DNA from: Hetaerina americana
Lineage: Eukaryota; Arthropoda; Insecta; Odonata; Calopterygidae
Length of the DNA stretch: 64,000 bases
Assembly (NCBI GenBank): GCA_022747635.1
Contig: JAKTNV010000004.1
Coordinates: 21,645,469 to 21,709,468, forward strand
Direction of reading: 5' to 3'
In this document: one piece after another, positions 1 to 12,770 of the stretch
Numbering within the stretch: the first letter of the stretch is position 1
How the letters are laid out: every line of letters begins with the position of its first letter
The notes under the pieces: generated by a model
Databases searched by the model: none
What the model was told of the DNA's origin: nothing
What the model saw: the letters and a program-made list of their open reading frames with translations, nothing else
Program-made: the position numbers and the translations under genes

Positions 1-799
1 GAAGAAACTTTAAGCCACCAGTCAATCTTTATTCGAAAGGAAAATGCTTGGAGAGGAAAGAATGTAACAGTATGAGATGCTGTGGTAGAAATCTTTGCAT
101 TATGTAATGCATTGCATATTTTAAATACATTGAGTAAACTGATTTGATAGCTTGTAGAAATAGGATCATTTCGAAATAATTAAAATTGAGCCCACACAAA
201 AATTCTCGAGAGATATAGCCTGGGGTTGATTCTAAACTTTTATTAGCGTTTCGAAAATTAATCCGGGGAATTAGCAAGTGCGCGAATTTGAGGAGTAAAG
301 GGGGTATTGGACAATTACAAATATTTAAACGAAGTAATTTCTTGCCATTTTTTCGTTAGCAAAGAAAATAAAACGAATTTAGCTCTCTCTGTGACTCGAA
401 TCTATCATCATGAGCTACAATATTGAAACAGAATCCGTAGACTATAGAAACGAAAACCCCATTTTCAAAAAGTCATATCGAAATCTCACGCATCCCTGGT
501 GTTTTAATACGAGTGATATCGCAGGAACAGGAGAAGACCCAGGAAAGGATTTTGTGGAATAATTGACGCATGTAAACTCATGCTCGACATAAGCTCTGTG
601 ACATAGATTTAGGGAAAGGGCACAAATACAAAATTACATTTTTCCGAAGAGATTTTTCGTAGAAATGCATTTCATCGTATTTATTTCCTTTTTCTCACCG
701 CTACCGAAGAAGGGAATTACGTAAAATGCTGTTTCGGGCACGATTGATCGGGGACGTAAGACAGAGGCGCATGGTCGTCTTGCGGTTGGCCGATGCATG
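1..799. other. AT-rich spacer
   Basis: No conserved reading frame, repeat or RNA was recognised. The only open frame (29-277, minus) is short, starts in AT-rich sequence and matches no family I know. Confidence 0.6.
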
Positions 800-1290
800 T
801 TTAATACGGCACGCGCCCGGGGGGATCATTCCTCCCCCATCGCCCCAACGCTCTGGAAATTCGATCGAACCCATCTCTCCGGGAAATTGAACGTGTTAAG
901 AGTGAAGTTGGGCTAATATTTGCTGTCCTGCGGGATACCCTAGAGAAGGGGGATGGAGCGGAGATGGAGGGTAAAAAAAGGGGAGAAGAGAATTGCATTG
1001 CCTATACCATCGAAGGGGAGAAAAGGAAAGACCAGCGATGGGCGCCGAAGAGAGTGGTTAGGGAAGACATTTGCCGAATGGGAAATAGAGGACGAGATCG
1101 AGAAACGGAAAGAATGTGCGAGGTTTGAGAGACGGAAAGAGAAGGAGGGAGATCTTGCAGAACAGCGGTGAAGTGAGGCGAGAAAAGAAGAAAAAGATGG
1201 AATCATGAACCACTAGGGGGAAAATAAGTGCCCGAGGACGGGTTTTGCATCGATGCATCATACACGTGACCTGATTCCGTTCTCCTAACC
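800..1290. other. GC-rich, purine-rich island
   Basis: GC content rises sharply against both flanks. From about 940 to 1200 the plus strand is almost all G and A, so the overlapping frames read as Lys/Arg/Glu-rich on plus and Ser/Phe/Leu-rich on minus. Both are composition artefacts. A short G run lies near 819-825. I see no promoter or exon signal that I can defend. Confidence 0.6.
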
Positions 1291-2270
1291 ATGCCGCCCT
1301 TCCTCTGGAATATTTTATTCCATACCTTCCGAAAGAGAAGAAGAATAATAAGCATAGACGGGATAAGGCAGTTAGAATTAAGCGGCCTCGAGGAAAGAAT
1401 TCCAAAGATTTTACCATGCGAAAGAACTAAAAAAGACCTAGTTATTAAAAGCGGACTTGGTACATATTTTTATTTCTATTTCTTCAGGAACATAAAAGCG
1501 ACTTGGACTTTTTGAAATCTTGCTGTGCTGATATTATTTTCCAGCGTCAAGGCTTATTTTCAATTTTCGTATAATGTATTCCTTCGAGATCAATTGAATA
1601 CAGTTTAACTACTTATTGACTTTTTATTGCTTAGAGTAAAATATTTTTGACTGGTGATTTAAATCCTTCATTCGCCATATAACTTATTCTATCTAAAGAT
1701 TTAAAATAATTATAAAAAATATTGTTATACTTGTCTTTGAATCCGAAATATCCGCTGTTTTTAAATATCATACGACTAGGAATTACAGAAACAGGACTGA
1801 GGTATTCTTCCAAGGGGCTCAAATTTTTAAGCACAAGGTTTCACTTCGTATTGACTCAAATACTGAATTCATTCTACTCATTAAATGAATATGCAATGTT
1901 TTTAATACATACAAAATGACAATTTGAGAATGTTTACACATTAAATTCATATAGATATTTTTGTTGATCTTCTGCCAGATCTAATATCATTTTTGAGAGT
2001 ACGGAATTTGAAAGGATAAATATATGGAATAGCATATATATTTATCAAACAGGTTAAATTTTGATTAGTAAAATAAAACGCAAATTTTCCCCGGAATGAA
2101 TGACGTAGGAGTACATCAATGGAATTTAAATGATAAAATACAAAATGTAAATTCGCATAAATCTATCAATCACCATGTGGTGATCGCTCTGGATGTCACT
2201 TCAATAAAGAAATCAATTGCTAAAAAGTCAGGCGTGAAAATTCAGACGCAGCAATCAGTGCGCATCAATT
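1291..2270. other. AT-rich spacer
   Basis: AT-rich sequence with only short frames (for example 2096-2278, 60 residues, unrecognised). Nothing else was recognised. Confidence 0.5.
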
Positions 2271-2289
2271 TGACATAAGTAATTGATGT

Positions 2290-2640
2290 CCCTGTATCGA
2301 ACGTTATCGAAGGGAAAATGCGGGTGGAATCGATCAGAAGGAAAGGGAGGCTTAGTCGAAAATTCGTGGAAGGATTTGGTGAAACAGGACAAAAAGGAAT
2401 AAGAACTGAAACGCAAGCTGATGGAGAACTGCAATGAGAGAGGGAGAGACGAAGCCACGAATAAGATTCGAAAAATGTGCTCCGAATTCGGGATGGTGTA
2501 CATGCTTCCCGCATTTCCGAGTCGCGAAGAGGGAGGTCACGTGTCGGGAAACTGGAGATGACTGGAAGGTCAGCGGCCTCAGGCGACAGTGCGGCGGATG
2601 AGGTGCTATCGGGGTCAGGGAGAGAGGGGGACAGATAGCT
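2290..2640. other. purine-rich island
   Basis: A moderately GC-rich stretch whose plus strand is dominated by G and A. Three overlapping minus-strand frames here are Ser/Phe/Leu/Pro-rich and reflect composition, not coding. Confidence 0.5.
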
Positions 2641-2942
2641 GAAATTTAGGGGACTACGATTTACGAAAGAACTCTTCGCAAAGACTGCAAAAATGAAATT
2701 AAGAATAGAAGAGGGTTACATCACTAACTTCAACCACAAGAAGATACATTTTTGGGAAAGATACTTAAGATGTTTTGCCGTAAAGAAAGGGGAAATATTT
2801 ATCAGAAAATTTGCCCGGTAAATATAAGGTTTTAATAGTCTCCATGTACAGGAAAAGGGAATTATGAACGACAAGGAATCCGAATTTGATATGCTATTTA
2901 AATAGCAACGTATATGGACGAAGTGAAATTTTTACGAGGATA

Positions 2943-3822
2943 GGCTGAAAGGTAATGCACACATGCTTGTTGAGCGCGAACAAAAACAAATAACAAGATC
3001 GGGGAAATAGTACATTAGAGTACAATTCTTAAGTTTCAAAATCATTTATTTATTTTTCAACATAGTCACCGTATAAGACTAACACATTTCTCCCAACCTG
3101 TAACAAGTTTTATCATTCCATCACTGAAAACTCTTCCGACTTTTCTCGAATCCAGGACTTGACAGCTGCCTTCACCTCATCATCCGAGATATAATGAATA
3201 CCCTTGAGGCGTGTTTTGAGTTAAGGAAAAAAAAATTGCTAGGCGTAAGATCGGGGGAATAAGGAGGGTGTGAAATCGGTTCTAATTTCAGGTTTCGCAG
3301 AGCTTCTCCAGTTGCGCGCGAGGTGAATGGACAAGCGTTGTCATGTTGCAAGATTATTGACGCCAGGCTACCTTTAACACGACAAACTACTTCCTTGGAT
3401 ATTCCATTATGGTTTGAATTACGCTTGAAATTTGAATCAAATCTTCGACGGGTTTGCGATGTTTATCGTCTTTGGCAGTGATCGGATGTCCGCTGCGTGT
3501 TTCATCAACAATTATGAATTTTCCAGGCTCGAAACCACGAAAATTTGTACCCATCGATTAACAGTAAACCAATTAACAGCAACAGTCTTTAAACGACGAT
3601 GAATCTCTGTAGGAGTCCTTTTCTCAGCAGTTTAAAGTTTTTAAAATTAGTACTGTGTTAAACTCACGCTGGCATAGCACTGGAACACGTCTCCATACTT
3701 CCGCTTCTCGAAATAAACTGGATGAATGAAACGACCTCAAACCGGCGCCTGCATGTAAACGGGGAATGTTGCTTTCACATGCCACCAGGAGTGAAGGTCA
3801 TGACTGCTGAAATACTTCAGTC
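2943..3822 (-). mobile_element. mariner-family transposon remnant, internally deleted
   Basis: An 880-bp element. Inverted ends are visible: 2943 reads ggctgaaaggta and the reverse complement of 3822 reads gactgaagtatt. A TA dinucleotide sits just outside each end (2941-2942 and 3823-3824), as expected for Tc1/mariner insertion. On the minus strand I read pieces of a mariner transposase: TPTEIHRRLKTV and RSGHPITAKDDKHR (N-terminal helix-turn-helix region), then a jump to QHDNACPFTS and HPPYSPDLTPSNF, which hold the second and third catalytic Asp. The tail resembles the usual C-terminal helices. Intact mariners are about 1.3 kb, so roughly 400 bp of the middle, including the first catalytic Asp, is missing. 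Stops and frameshifts are present. It cannot encode active transposase. Confidence 0.75.
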
Positions 3823-3824
3823 TA

Positions 3825-3984
3825 TCCAGACAAATGTTTTATTCAAGTTTTCGCTGAAATATTTATTTTTGACATAATATGAGGGTAAGTTTTGCTAAAA
3901 AATATAATAGTCTAATTTGCATGGGCAATATCATTTAGAGTAGCCTTTATTAGGAAACAAGTAACGAATCAATGCTCTAGAAAG
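3825..3984. other. spacer between two mariner remnants
   Basis: AT-rich sequence. It may include the unrecognised 5' end of the next mariner copy; I could not assign its terminal repeat. Confidence 0.3.
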
Positions 3985-5130
3985 AGATCTGTAGTGCGGA
4001 TGTCTCTCTGTTATTGTTCCCGTGTCGTGACTTGTGAAGAACAAAAAATTGAGATGCGACCAGTGATTAAACACTTCGTAAAGAAAGAAAGGTGTGAAAG
4101 CAACAGAAATCCATGCAGAATTTCAGAACACACTGAGAGACTCTGCTCCTTCATTTTCAACTGCTGCCAAGCAGAAAAAAGACTTTAGGTTTTCTCGGGG
4201 ACCGTTTGGATGATGATCTGCGTGATTGTCGGCCAAAACGTGGAACTACCCCGTATACGAGTAGTTTTGCAAAAGTGCATAACATGGCCATGAAGGATGG
4301 CCGACTGAAAGGGCGAGAAATCACTGAAGCTGCAGGGATGTCATATGAACGGGCATATCGCATTTTAGCTGTGAAATTGGTCATGAGAAAATTATCTGCT
4401 TGATCGGTGCCGCAGGATCTTGACGCAGGATCACAAACGCATCACAATGGAAATTTCAGAGCAATGTTTGACCCGTTTTAAGAGTAACCAACAAGACATT
4501 CTGTGCCGGTTTGTGACCACAGATGAAACGTTGGTTCAATACTAAATTCCATAGACAAAATAGCCGTCAAAGAAGAGGAAACATGTTGATTCACCACCAT
4601 CAAAGAAAACTAAGGCAATACAGCCGGCCGGCAAGGGGATAGCTTCAGTTTTCCGGAAATGCGAAAGGGATTCTGCTGATAGATTATCTTCCCATTGGTC
4701 AAACCATTACTGGGCGCTTTTTATCAAACCACTCCGCTAACCTCCAAAAAATGGATCAACTACAGCAAAAGATACACGAAAAAAGTCAGGTTTGGCAAGG
4801 AAGAAAGCCATCATTCATTTAGACAATGCACGCCCACACAACACTTTTCCATGGCAAAAATACGTGAACCAAGATACGGATTGTTGCCAAATCCACCTTA
4901 TTGGTCTGATTTGGCACCATTAAATTTCTATCCCTTCCCCAAGCTCAAAATTTGCCTAGGTGGACGAAGATTCTCTTCAAACAAATACCTAACAGTCGAA
5001 GTAGATGGGTATTTTGCAGGCCTGAAGTAATCCAAGTTTCGAGATGGGATCAAGGTATTGGAACATCGCTGAACCAAGTAAATCAGGGTACTGGGAGACG
5101 AAAGTGAAAAATAAAAAAGTTTCACTGAGA
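3985..5130 (+). pseudogene. mariner transposase pseudogene (different lineage from the 2.9-kb copy)
   Basis: A nearly full-length but broken mariner transposase. In order on the plus strand I read the N-terminal part (MRPVIKHFVKK near 4054), a DDDLRDCRPKRGTTP segment at 4209, REITEAAGMSYERAYRIL near 4315 (second helix-turn-helix), VTTDET near 4513 (first catalytic Asp, codon 4522-4524), DNARPH (second Asp, codon 4822-4824), and PPYWSDLAPLNF (third Asp, codon 4908-4910). The C-terminal stretch LGGRRFSSN...EVDGYFAGL follows. The second-to-third Asp spacing is 86 bp, shorter than the 105 bp of a D34D motif and out of frame, so a small deletion lies between them. Many other stops and frameshifts occur. 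Terminal repeats were not recognised, so both ends are approximate. It is unrelated in detail to the neighbour at 2943-3822, so it is a separate insertion. Confidence 0.85.
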
Positions 5131-6240
5131 TAATCTATGAAGCACAATCAAAGTAAGAGGTATTCCTTCCTGATTTTTTAAATTTTTCATAGCGTAAGAA
5201 AAAGTAGAGCGCTCCTTTCATACATTCAATCAACCTTATAGTTATTTTCTGATACTGACGCCTCATTGAAGTGACTGAGATTAATTAAAAGCTTATTACC
5301 TGCGATAGCTTGAATTACGTGACCCTGTGTATGAAGCTCATTATTGCAAATATACCTGAGCTGATTGCAATGAAAGAGAATTCTCATTTTTACAAATTTT
5401 AATGCGAATAAAATGCTTATAAATATAATTTTGAAATGATTTATTTTACTAAGGAGAAAATATACAATAGGTTTGATTCATGAGGAAGAACACCAATCGT
5501 TCATCGAATCGAGTATTTTTGCAAGGAATAGTGGGGAAAATAGATGAAAATTTTCGACATCTGTAAATTTTAGGGGAAAAATACTTGCCTTTATCGGTTT
5601 CTATTCCTTATTACACACTGAAGGGGGACAATGACAATAAAATTTCACAAACATATATTTTTTTAATCTCTGAAAACAGCCCAGGACTCACTGGAAATCA
5701 AGGTGCTGCCTCCTACACCGAAAAACCAAATGTTCAACTCTGGACTAAGATTCGAAATAAATCAATTAGCTGTTTATACGACTTTTATGAAATATTTTCG
5801 ATAATAATAAAACCGGACTCAAAATAATGAAGCAACGGCGTCAAGTGCAAGTTTTTAACTTGCGTTTTCGGACACACGGTTATTATGCAAAATTGATTAC
5901 ACATCTATAAGGTGTAAAGATGAAATCTTAAATATTTTGCGATGCAAGCGATGAAAGTGCAGGAAATATTGTGTTAAAAATTAACGGCGATCAAATTAAC
6001 ATTCTTTGCTTAATAATGACCAAAACATTTCGTATTAATTCCTCGTGAGCCAAAAATTGTCTTCTTTTTCTTCTTTTGGGTCCCAAAATGTATGTCTGTT
6101 TAAATGAAATAAATTTATGACATTTTCATGATGTTTGACATCTAAAACAACTTCACATGATTCATCCATAAAATGTTGAATGTATTCTGATTAGAATGTA
6201 TGTTATCAACAGAGAAAAAAAACATGGCGACAAAATAAGA
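5131..6240. other. AT-rich spacer
   Basis: Nothing recognised; the 80-residue frame at 5585-5827 has no recognisable motif. Confidence 0.5.
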
Positions 6241-6850
6241 GCGCGTGTCACTCAAAATCGCCATCTCGTTCCGGCCACCATCAACTAGAACTCCCATAGA
6301 TGCAATGGCTGGTGCTTGGAGGGTAAGGGAAGAGATAGAGAGAGAACAAAAGCTTGAAAGAGTGTGGGAAGGGAAGGACTGTCGCGGGGAAAGTCAACCT
6401 CGTTCACCGGGGAACCTCTCAAGGGGGGAGGAGGCAGCGGAGGGTGGAATTCTAGGATGTTCCAAGGAGAAGGGAAGGTGGAAGAAGTATGGGAGGGGAT
6501 GGGGATCACAATTCGGCGAAAAGGCATCAAGGGGTGCAAGGAGGAGGGGGGAGAAGGGGAGCGGGCAGAACAAGGGGGTCTTTTAAGTGCTAGCGACAAA
6601 AGAGTGTGTCGGAGGGTGGAGAGAGATGATGAGTTGGAGGTGGGCGAAAGGGGAGAAAAAGAGGAAAAGAGAGAGAGAGAGAGAAAGAGTGAGGCCGCTC
6701 TGAAAGGTTCGATTGTGACAGAAGAGAGACGGAAGGCGAGGGAGCTTCGGTGGTCGGAGGCGACGGAAAGCAATCCTCCTCTCCATTCGACCTCGTTCCG
6801 AGTGATCCGAACTCGACGCAATCAACCTTTCTCCCAGTCTACTCCCTAGC
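6241..6850. other. GC-rich, purine-rich island with a (GA)n tract
   Basis: The plus strand is strongly G+A-rich from about 6305 to 6760, with a (GA)n run at about 6669-6685 and a G run at 6423-6428. Frames on both strands up to 178 residues (6285-6821 minus, 6364-6849 plus) are mirror-image low-complexity shadows of this tract and should not be annotated as genes. Confidence 0.65.
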
Positions 6851-9130
6851 CGTTGCTCTTGTCCTGGTCGATAAATTGAAAGATCCATCTACCCTCAAAG
6901 CCACGCCAGAAAATAGTGCGAAATCTGTTGTAGTCGGAAGATGAAGAGGAAAAGATATTGTTGAAGCAAAGGGAAACTGAACGCGGTACATGATCCTTTA
7001 AATATCTTTCTTTAAGTTTGCTCGATAGTTCACAAAACACCTCCTGAATAAGAACCCTCATTATTTATGACACGGTAACAGTAAATAACATAGATGTTTT
7101 GATTTGGAATGCTAGCATAAGGTCTGCCTATGATCAATAAAGTCACTTTTTCCCTAATCTGATGGTACAACGTCGCATTAATAAACCCAAAACCTTTCTC
7201 CATCCTTTTTATTGGTGATATCAATATTATAACACGAAAAATAACAAACTTCATACAAATCTACGACATTATCAAGAATGAATTTCCCGGAGAAAACCAC
7301 AATGAGTTCTGAAAGTGTGCAAGGAAAGACTTATGTCAAGCTGGAGAAATGATAGCTTGGCTTTACCAGAAAGCTTCTCTAAATATGTTAAGAAAAATGC
7401 CACAGCATTTCAGGCTAAGAAGGCTAGCCACGTATTGTTATTGAAATCGATAAGTTTTTGGATCAAATATTTGTAGCATCAAACATCAATGTAACAACAA
7501 ACAAAATGGAACGAACTCAATATCGCGACGAGCTATTCCCAAGTAATATTTTAATCCTCACAGACACATAACCTACATATAGGTAACACAACTCGTCGTG
7601 ACCAATTTGCAAAAAATTAGGATGAACTACTAAATTTAACTTAACGTCCGTCAGTCCATCTACTTGAGCTGGTAAAACGCTTAATGATTTTGATAATGTT
7701 TTGAAAAAATCAAACAATCATTAATAGGCTAATAAAATACGGTCAAGTCTATGTAGGATTTAACAATAGTATGGTTTTTTCTTTTTTAAACGAATTATGG
7801 AATATTCTCAAATGCTTCATATAACTTTGAGAACCCTCCAAATTACCGTGTTTCGACTGTTTGCTAAGTTACAAATATTTTCTTTCAAAGTTTATATTCC
7901 TCGAGGCATATTTGACAACCGGGACAATTCTAGGTCATACTCGAATGGGAGTGTGTGTTTGTCGAGGCCTTGTCATGAAATTCCGTCGCATGGGCTCCAC
8001 AGGCATTTGATTCTAGGAGGGAATACAAAGCACAAGCTCATTTATATTTGATTACTTGCAAACAGCGTTTTTTTGGAGTGCTCGTTCTACGACAGAATGC
8101 ACATTGCTAGCGGCTGTATAGCCGGGCGTGGACTGCTAGTGCTAAGGAAGCGGAATGACAGAGATTTCCCAGTGGAATATCTCGATTATAGAAGATAATC
8201 AAAAATATATTCGGAAATTATTAGAGAGACTTTTCTGTCCCTAAATCGAACAATTTGTAAATTCGTAACTACGGAATTAATGGGAAAGAAAACATCATTT
8301 ATTTGAATCTAAATCAAAGAATCATCACACCATAACCCAAATATCGCATGTCCTATTATTTCAACCGAGCTTGTACCTGTGCGCTTTGGATTAATCTCCG
8401 TTTTCAAGGAAGTGAATTTAGGGCAAATAAAGACAAATATGTCCCGTATTCATATTTTATCATGGTCATTAATGGAAGTAAATGAACGAAAAAGGATCGG
8501 AATATATCGGATGCCGATGGATTTTGAGTACCACCAATTTAGTCCGCAGCATCAAGTATTTTGAAACGACTATCGATGCATACGACAATAATTGGTGGGG
8601 AATGAATTGCGATTTTAAGCAGCATAATGCGCAAAGGTAGATTTTGCATTATCCCCAATAATGGCTGTATATCGCTGTGAATTTTGAAACACTATGGACA
8701 AACACAAAGGAATAAACGAACACAAACGTATTTCCAACTAAGAGCATACTATATAAATAAAACCCTCCCTTAACAACAATGTACTGATATCAAACTCTGC
8801 ACTTAGTGAAAGAAATATTAATCGGATACGCAGGTTGGTTTCTACAAAAGATTTAAGATATAGATAAACAAATAAATAGAAAATAAAAAAGAATAAATAA
8901 AATGTTGGTATGGACACGTTATATTGAGTTTATTCCTTATGAAGCTGACTGGAAAGAAAATTAAAATTATATGAATGGTGGCGATCGTCTCCACTATTTA
9001 TAAATGTAATAGCATTCTGTGCCCCCGGAGACTATGCAACCATGCGGCACTGAAATGCTTTGCAATTGGACAACCTTCAGGATACATTAAACATTCAAGT
9101 TAGCCGCACGTCGTATGTGTGGCAGTGAGT
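6851..9130. other. AT-rich spacer
   Basis: About 2.3 kb with no recognised gene, RNA or repeat. Open frames are under 85 residues. Confidence 0.5.
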
Positions 9131-9139
9131 TGGCAAGGC

Positions 9140-9700
9140 CCGATCGGATGACGTTACAATCTCTAGACCCTGGGGACACCGTCGACGTGAAGAGTGCTCT
9201 CGCCGGGGGATGACGACACACTTGGACGGCGGGCATCTCTGATGGTGCCAATGAAAGGGAGGTCACCCATTCCGGTCACGCTCTCCGCTCCCGACAGAGC
9301 GGACAGGCCACTTGATAGAGAAAACGAGGACTGATTTGGATGTGCGGCGCGTGGATGGGGATTTGAGGGTTGGAGGACGGGAAGCGGGGGAAGATAACAC
9401 CGGAAGGAAGGGTTAGAGGAGAGAAAGAAAGGGAAAGGTGGAGAGGAGGGCGATGCGGGGAAAAGAGCAGTGGGTGGATGAGCGGAAAGGGTCAATGAAG
9501 GGCGAAGGGGTCAACTCGAAAAGGGCTAAAGAGGGGAAGGTGTGGAATGTAGGAACAAACAGGAAAAATGGGACGGAACGTCTTCAGCGTGGAGGACGCC
9601 TGGGAAAGGGCGCATCAGAAAGGGAGGGGGGGGAGCTAATGAGATAGGGGTGGAGAATTGCGCCGGGGGAATTAGGACGGTGGGACGAGAAAACAACGGA
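9140..9700. other. GC-rich, purine-rich island
   Basis: The left part (9140-9330) is mixed GC-rich sequence. The right part (9340-9690) is G+A-rich on the plus strand and includes a G run near 9626-9633. The 110-residue minus frame (9163-9495) is Ser/Pro-rich and looks like composition, not coding. Confidence 0.6.
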
Positions 9701-10775
9701 AAAAATAGGTAGAAATGAGAGTGTATGTTAGCGTCAAAAAGATAACTAGGAGAAGCGTAAAAAAGGAAGATAGCTCACCAAAGTATCCGTAACCAGACTA
9801 TTATGACGTAACCTCTGAAAAAGAGTGCGTGATAAGTGGAAATAAATATCTAATTTATTTATTTAAATGTGTTAACACTTGAAAAAAATCACACGCATTT
9901 AAACTTCTTTTAATTTAAGATTATAAAGTAATTTTCATCAAATATATTTCACAGGAAGCCCGATAGCGAGTAAAATGAAAGTACGGAGTTTTTTAAGATC
10001 AAAAATGTCAGGTTTTAAAATTGGCAACCTAGCGGTAACAATCTGAACTAAATGGCCAGAATAGTACCGTAAACAATTATCGATAGCGAAAATTATGTGT
10101 AATTAATGACACGAAATTGTTATTTTTTCACTCTCTTGCGTAAAATAGTCATTGAAAAAATTTATAATATTAACCTGGATAATTTTGGGTCTGATCATAT
10201 TGACTTTATTTGCATATGAAAAAAATCACGTTCATTTTTCAAACATCAGGCATGGGCATTCGGAAAATTTAAGACTGACTTTTAACAGCAATTTTGTTAA
10301 TACAATGCCGAAATACGTCTCTGAGGAACATGTATTGCATTTGCTTCCGTTATTTTGATTCTTATTCCCCCTATATTGCAGAGTAACGTTGAATGAATTC
10401 AGGTGAAAGCAGTTGCGTTCCAAATTTGGAGAAATACCCTCGGGAGAGGAAAGACGTAGGTAGATGGAGAAAAATGGGGTCAGTCCTGCGAAGAAATTAA
10501 ATGTTTTCGGCTTAAACTTGACAAATTATTTCATGAATAGCGATGGAATTAAATATCCTTCGTTCCAAATTCGCATATGCACATGCCATAGTAATTAGTC
10601 GGAAGGTTGTTTATAGCAGGTAGGAGCAGAAGCAAAACAAAGCATGCGAAAAATAAAATTTCACGATAGGAGACTACGTCATTCTTTCTCTCTCCCACTT
10701 CCCGGCCCCCCTTCTAAGGAGCAATTAGAAAATTGCTACGCTTGGATTTTTTCTTATAACAATGTACTTGGCCAT
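9701..10775. other. AT-rich spacer
   Basis: No recognised feature. The small frame at 10152-10358 opens with a hydrophobic stretch, but it lies in AT-rich sequence and has no family resemblance. Confidence 0.45.
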
Positions 10776-10846
10776 TACACGAATTTGAACTCGGGATGTA
10801 CTAGTCGGTAGCTCAACTCTGAACCCACTCGATCATCACACCCCAC
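10776..10846 (-). repeat. tRNA-like sequence, probable SINE head
   Basis: Read on the minus strand it has a Pol III A-box-like segment (tgatcgagtggg, 10835 down to 10824) and a B-box-like segment (agttcaaattc, 10791 down to 10781). The spacing of about 44 bp is that of a tRNA or tRNA-derived SINE. I cannot fold a complete acceptor stem, so a functional tRNA gene is unlikely. It resembles the other SINE heads in this window only in layout. Confidence 0.45.
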
Positions 10847-10849
10847 GTT

Positions 10850-11185
10850 TTCATCCATAAGTTAATATGATTTATAAATGTAAGCACCTTGGAATAACAA
10901 AATTGGTCTTAATTTATAAAAATCGCATGCTGCATTCATTATCCATAAAATATTATACTTTGCTATGTCATTTACTCAGAGTTAAATTCCTATACATTAC
11001 TACGATGGGATGAAATAAATACATCTTCAGAAATATGATTGGAAACAAATGTGAATATTTAGTTTCATTTAATTTGTTTACAAGGGTACAAATTTTTTAA
11101 ACAAGTATTTATTATTCACTGAACGTAGACATTGTATAACACAATCCTTAAAAATAATTCCTTTACAATATCATTCCGAAATTTA
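10850..11185. other. AT-rich spacer
   Basis: Nothing recognised. Confidence 0.45.
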
Positions 11186-11189
11186 ATAA

Positions 11190-11580
11190 CGAGGGTATAA
11201 TGAAAAGTTCACTATCTCGTCCGTAGATGGAAACACTACTTGTACGATTTTTTCTTTTATGTTAGCACAACTGTGAGTAGACGCCGTGTGATATTGCAAG
11301 CCAACATCCAGCAGTGCGCTGTAGGCAATCGTTTGAATCAGTTGCGGTACGTGTGTTGTTAGAAATGGAAAAAATCATCGAGTATCGTGCAGTGATTAAA
11401 TTCTTCGCAAAAGAAAGTATAATGCCAAAGAAAATTCATTCCGGAATGGTGAGTGTGCTTGGGGACCCTTCTCATAATTAACAAAAACCAAGAGTACTCT
11501 TGGAGAGGAGGAACATTGAATGAGAGTTGCCTACGCCGAGATCACCATAAATCGTTTCCTTGCACCCAAAAAGGTATATC
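11190..11580 (+). pseudogene. mariner 5' fragment (N-terminal transposase)
   Basis: From the ATG at 11365 the plus strand reads MEKIIEYRAVIKFFAKES, a start typical of one mariner transposase lineage. It then degrades (a stop after about 38 codons), with a later frame giving RRNIE and PTPRSP, like the linker after the first helix-turn-helix. The preceding 150 bp resemble a mariner leader, and cgagggtataatgaaaagtt at 11190 may be the inverted terminal repeat. The catalytic core and 3' end are absent, so this is a truncated copy. Its N-terminus differs from the 4-kb copy, so it is a distinct insertion. Confidence 0.6.
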
Positions 11581-12010
11581 CATGCTATTTAAATAAAATC
11601 ATCAGGCCCAACCTGAAGATAAAGTTTAAAAGAATTGCTCGCTTTATTGATACCATGCGAAAAATTAAGTGATCCCTAGTAAACTTCTACATTTCTTTTA
11701 CACTTTGCTCCTTGGAACAGACATAAGAAAGTTTATTTATATTTTTATTGAATAATATTATCATGTTACAGCAAGATGCCTTGAATTATGCATATCATTT
11801 CAGAATAGTGCTTGTTTTAATGAGAAAGTTTATTGCATCAAATTCCCTCTCATGAAAATTACTCGGCAATTAATTTATGTACACCGTAAACAGAAAAATC
11901 CTCAAAAATGCAGTCAAGAGAGCCAAAAACCGCGCGAATAGGATTGAACTCAAAAGAGAATGAATAAAAATAAGCTATGCATCTAACAATTTTTCTGATA
12001 AAAGCCGGCG
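11581..12010. other. AT-rich spacer
   Basis: Nothing recognised. Confidence 0.45.
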
Positions 12011-12019
12011 GAGTAGTAA

Positions 12020-12770
12020 GTTCGTTCTCCATTGGTATTATTCCTTCCCACAGTCTTTCCCAAAAGCGGATAAAACAGTCTGTGGATGGCTTTGCATGTG
12101 GGGATCACTTCCGCGGCTACAAGAGATACGTCTTCTCGAACAGGCCAAAACTTTGATTGGGTTCAACAAAAAGTGGAACGAAGAAGGGCACAAGGGAACA
12201 CGGGAAAGAGCCGACTGCTGCAGTGTCTCACGACACTGCACCGAGGGCCACACGAAGGAATTGGGTCAGCCGAGGGGGTAGATGGGAAGGAGGAGAAGGA
12301 TGGGGCCGCGGAACGCCGCGGTGGATAAGGGGAAGGAAAGATACCCGAAAAGCCAAATTAGAGCGGGTAATTGTGTCCGAGGAATCTGCAACACAGGTCC
12401 TTGGAGGAAGATTGCTGCGGCGAAGTAGGTGATAAAATCCTTCCGCATAAGATGCAAGACCCCTAAATTTTCCTCCACCACACTGCCTTTCGTCGGGGCG
12501 AGGGATCCTCAAAGTTTCAACCCCGGGCTCGGAAGTATGAAAGGAAGCAAAACCTTGCGAGGATGGGGGGGAAATGGCTGTCGTTCGCGCACTACTAACC
12601 TCCCGACCCGTAAAGGCACGAACAGTATTCCCCCCACCCCCGCAATCGTTTTTCCCCGAGAAATCAGCACCAGTAGAGGACCTCTTATGGGGGTGCCTGC
12701 ATCAGGAGTGGAAGGACAATGCACTTGTGTGTGTGTAAGGATGCGGGGTGGAATGAAAATGTATTTCTGA
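12020..12770. other. GC-rich island
   Basis: GC-rich throughout. The 12160-12330 part is purine-rich on plus; the 12560-12700 part is mixed, with C-rich runs. Overlapping frames of 60-113 residues occur in most frames of both strands and show no domain, which argues for composition rather than coding. Confidence 0.55.

Noticed and set aside
6285..6849. Overlapping frames of 161-178 residues on both strands
   Set aside because: They are mirror-image, low-complexity readings of a G+A-rich tract (Arg/Glu/Gly versus Ser/Pro/Leu) with no domain. The same applies to frames in the other GC-rich islands.
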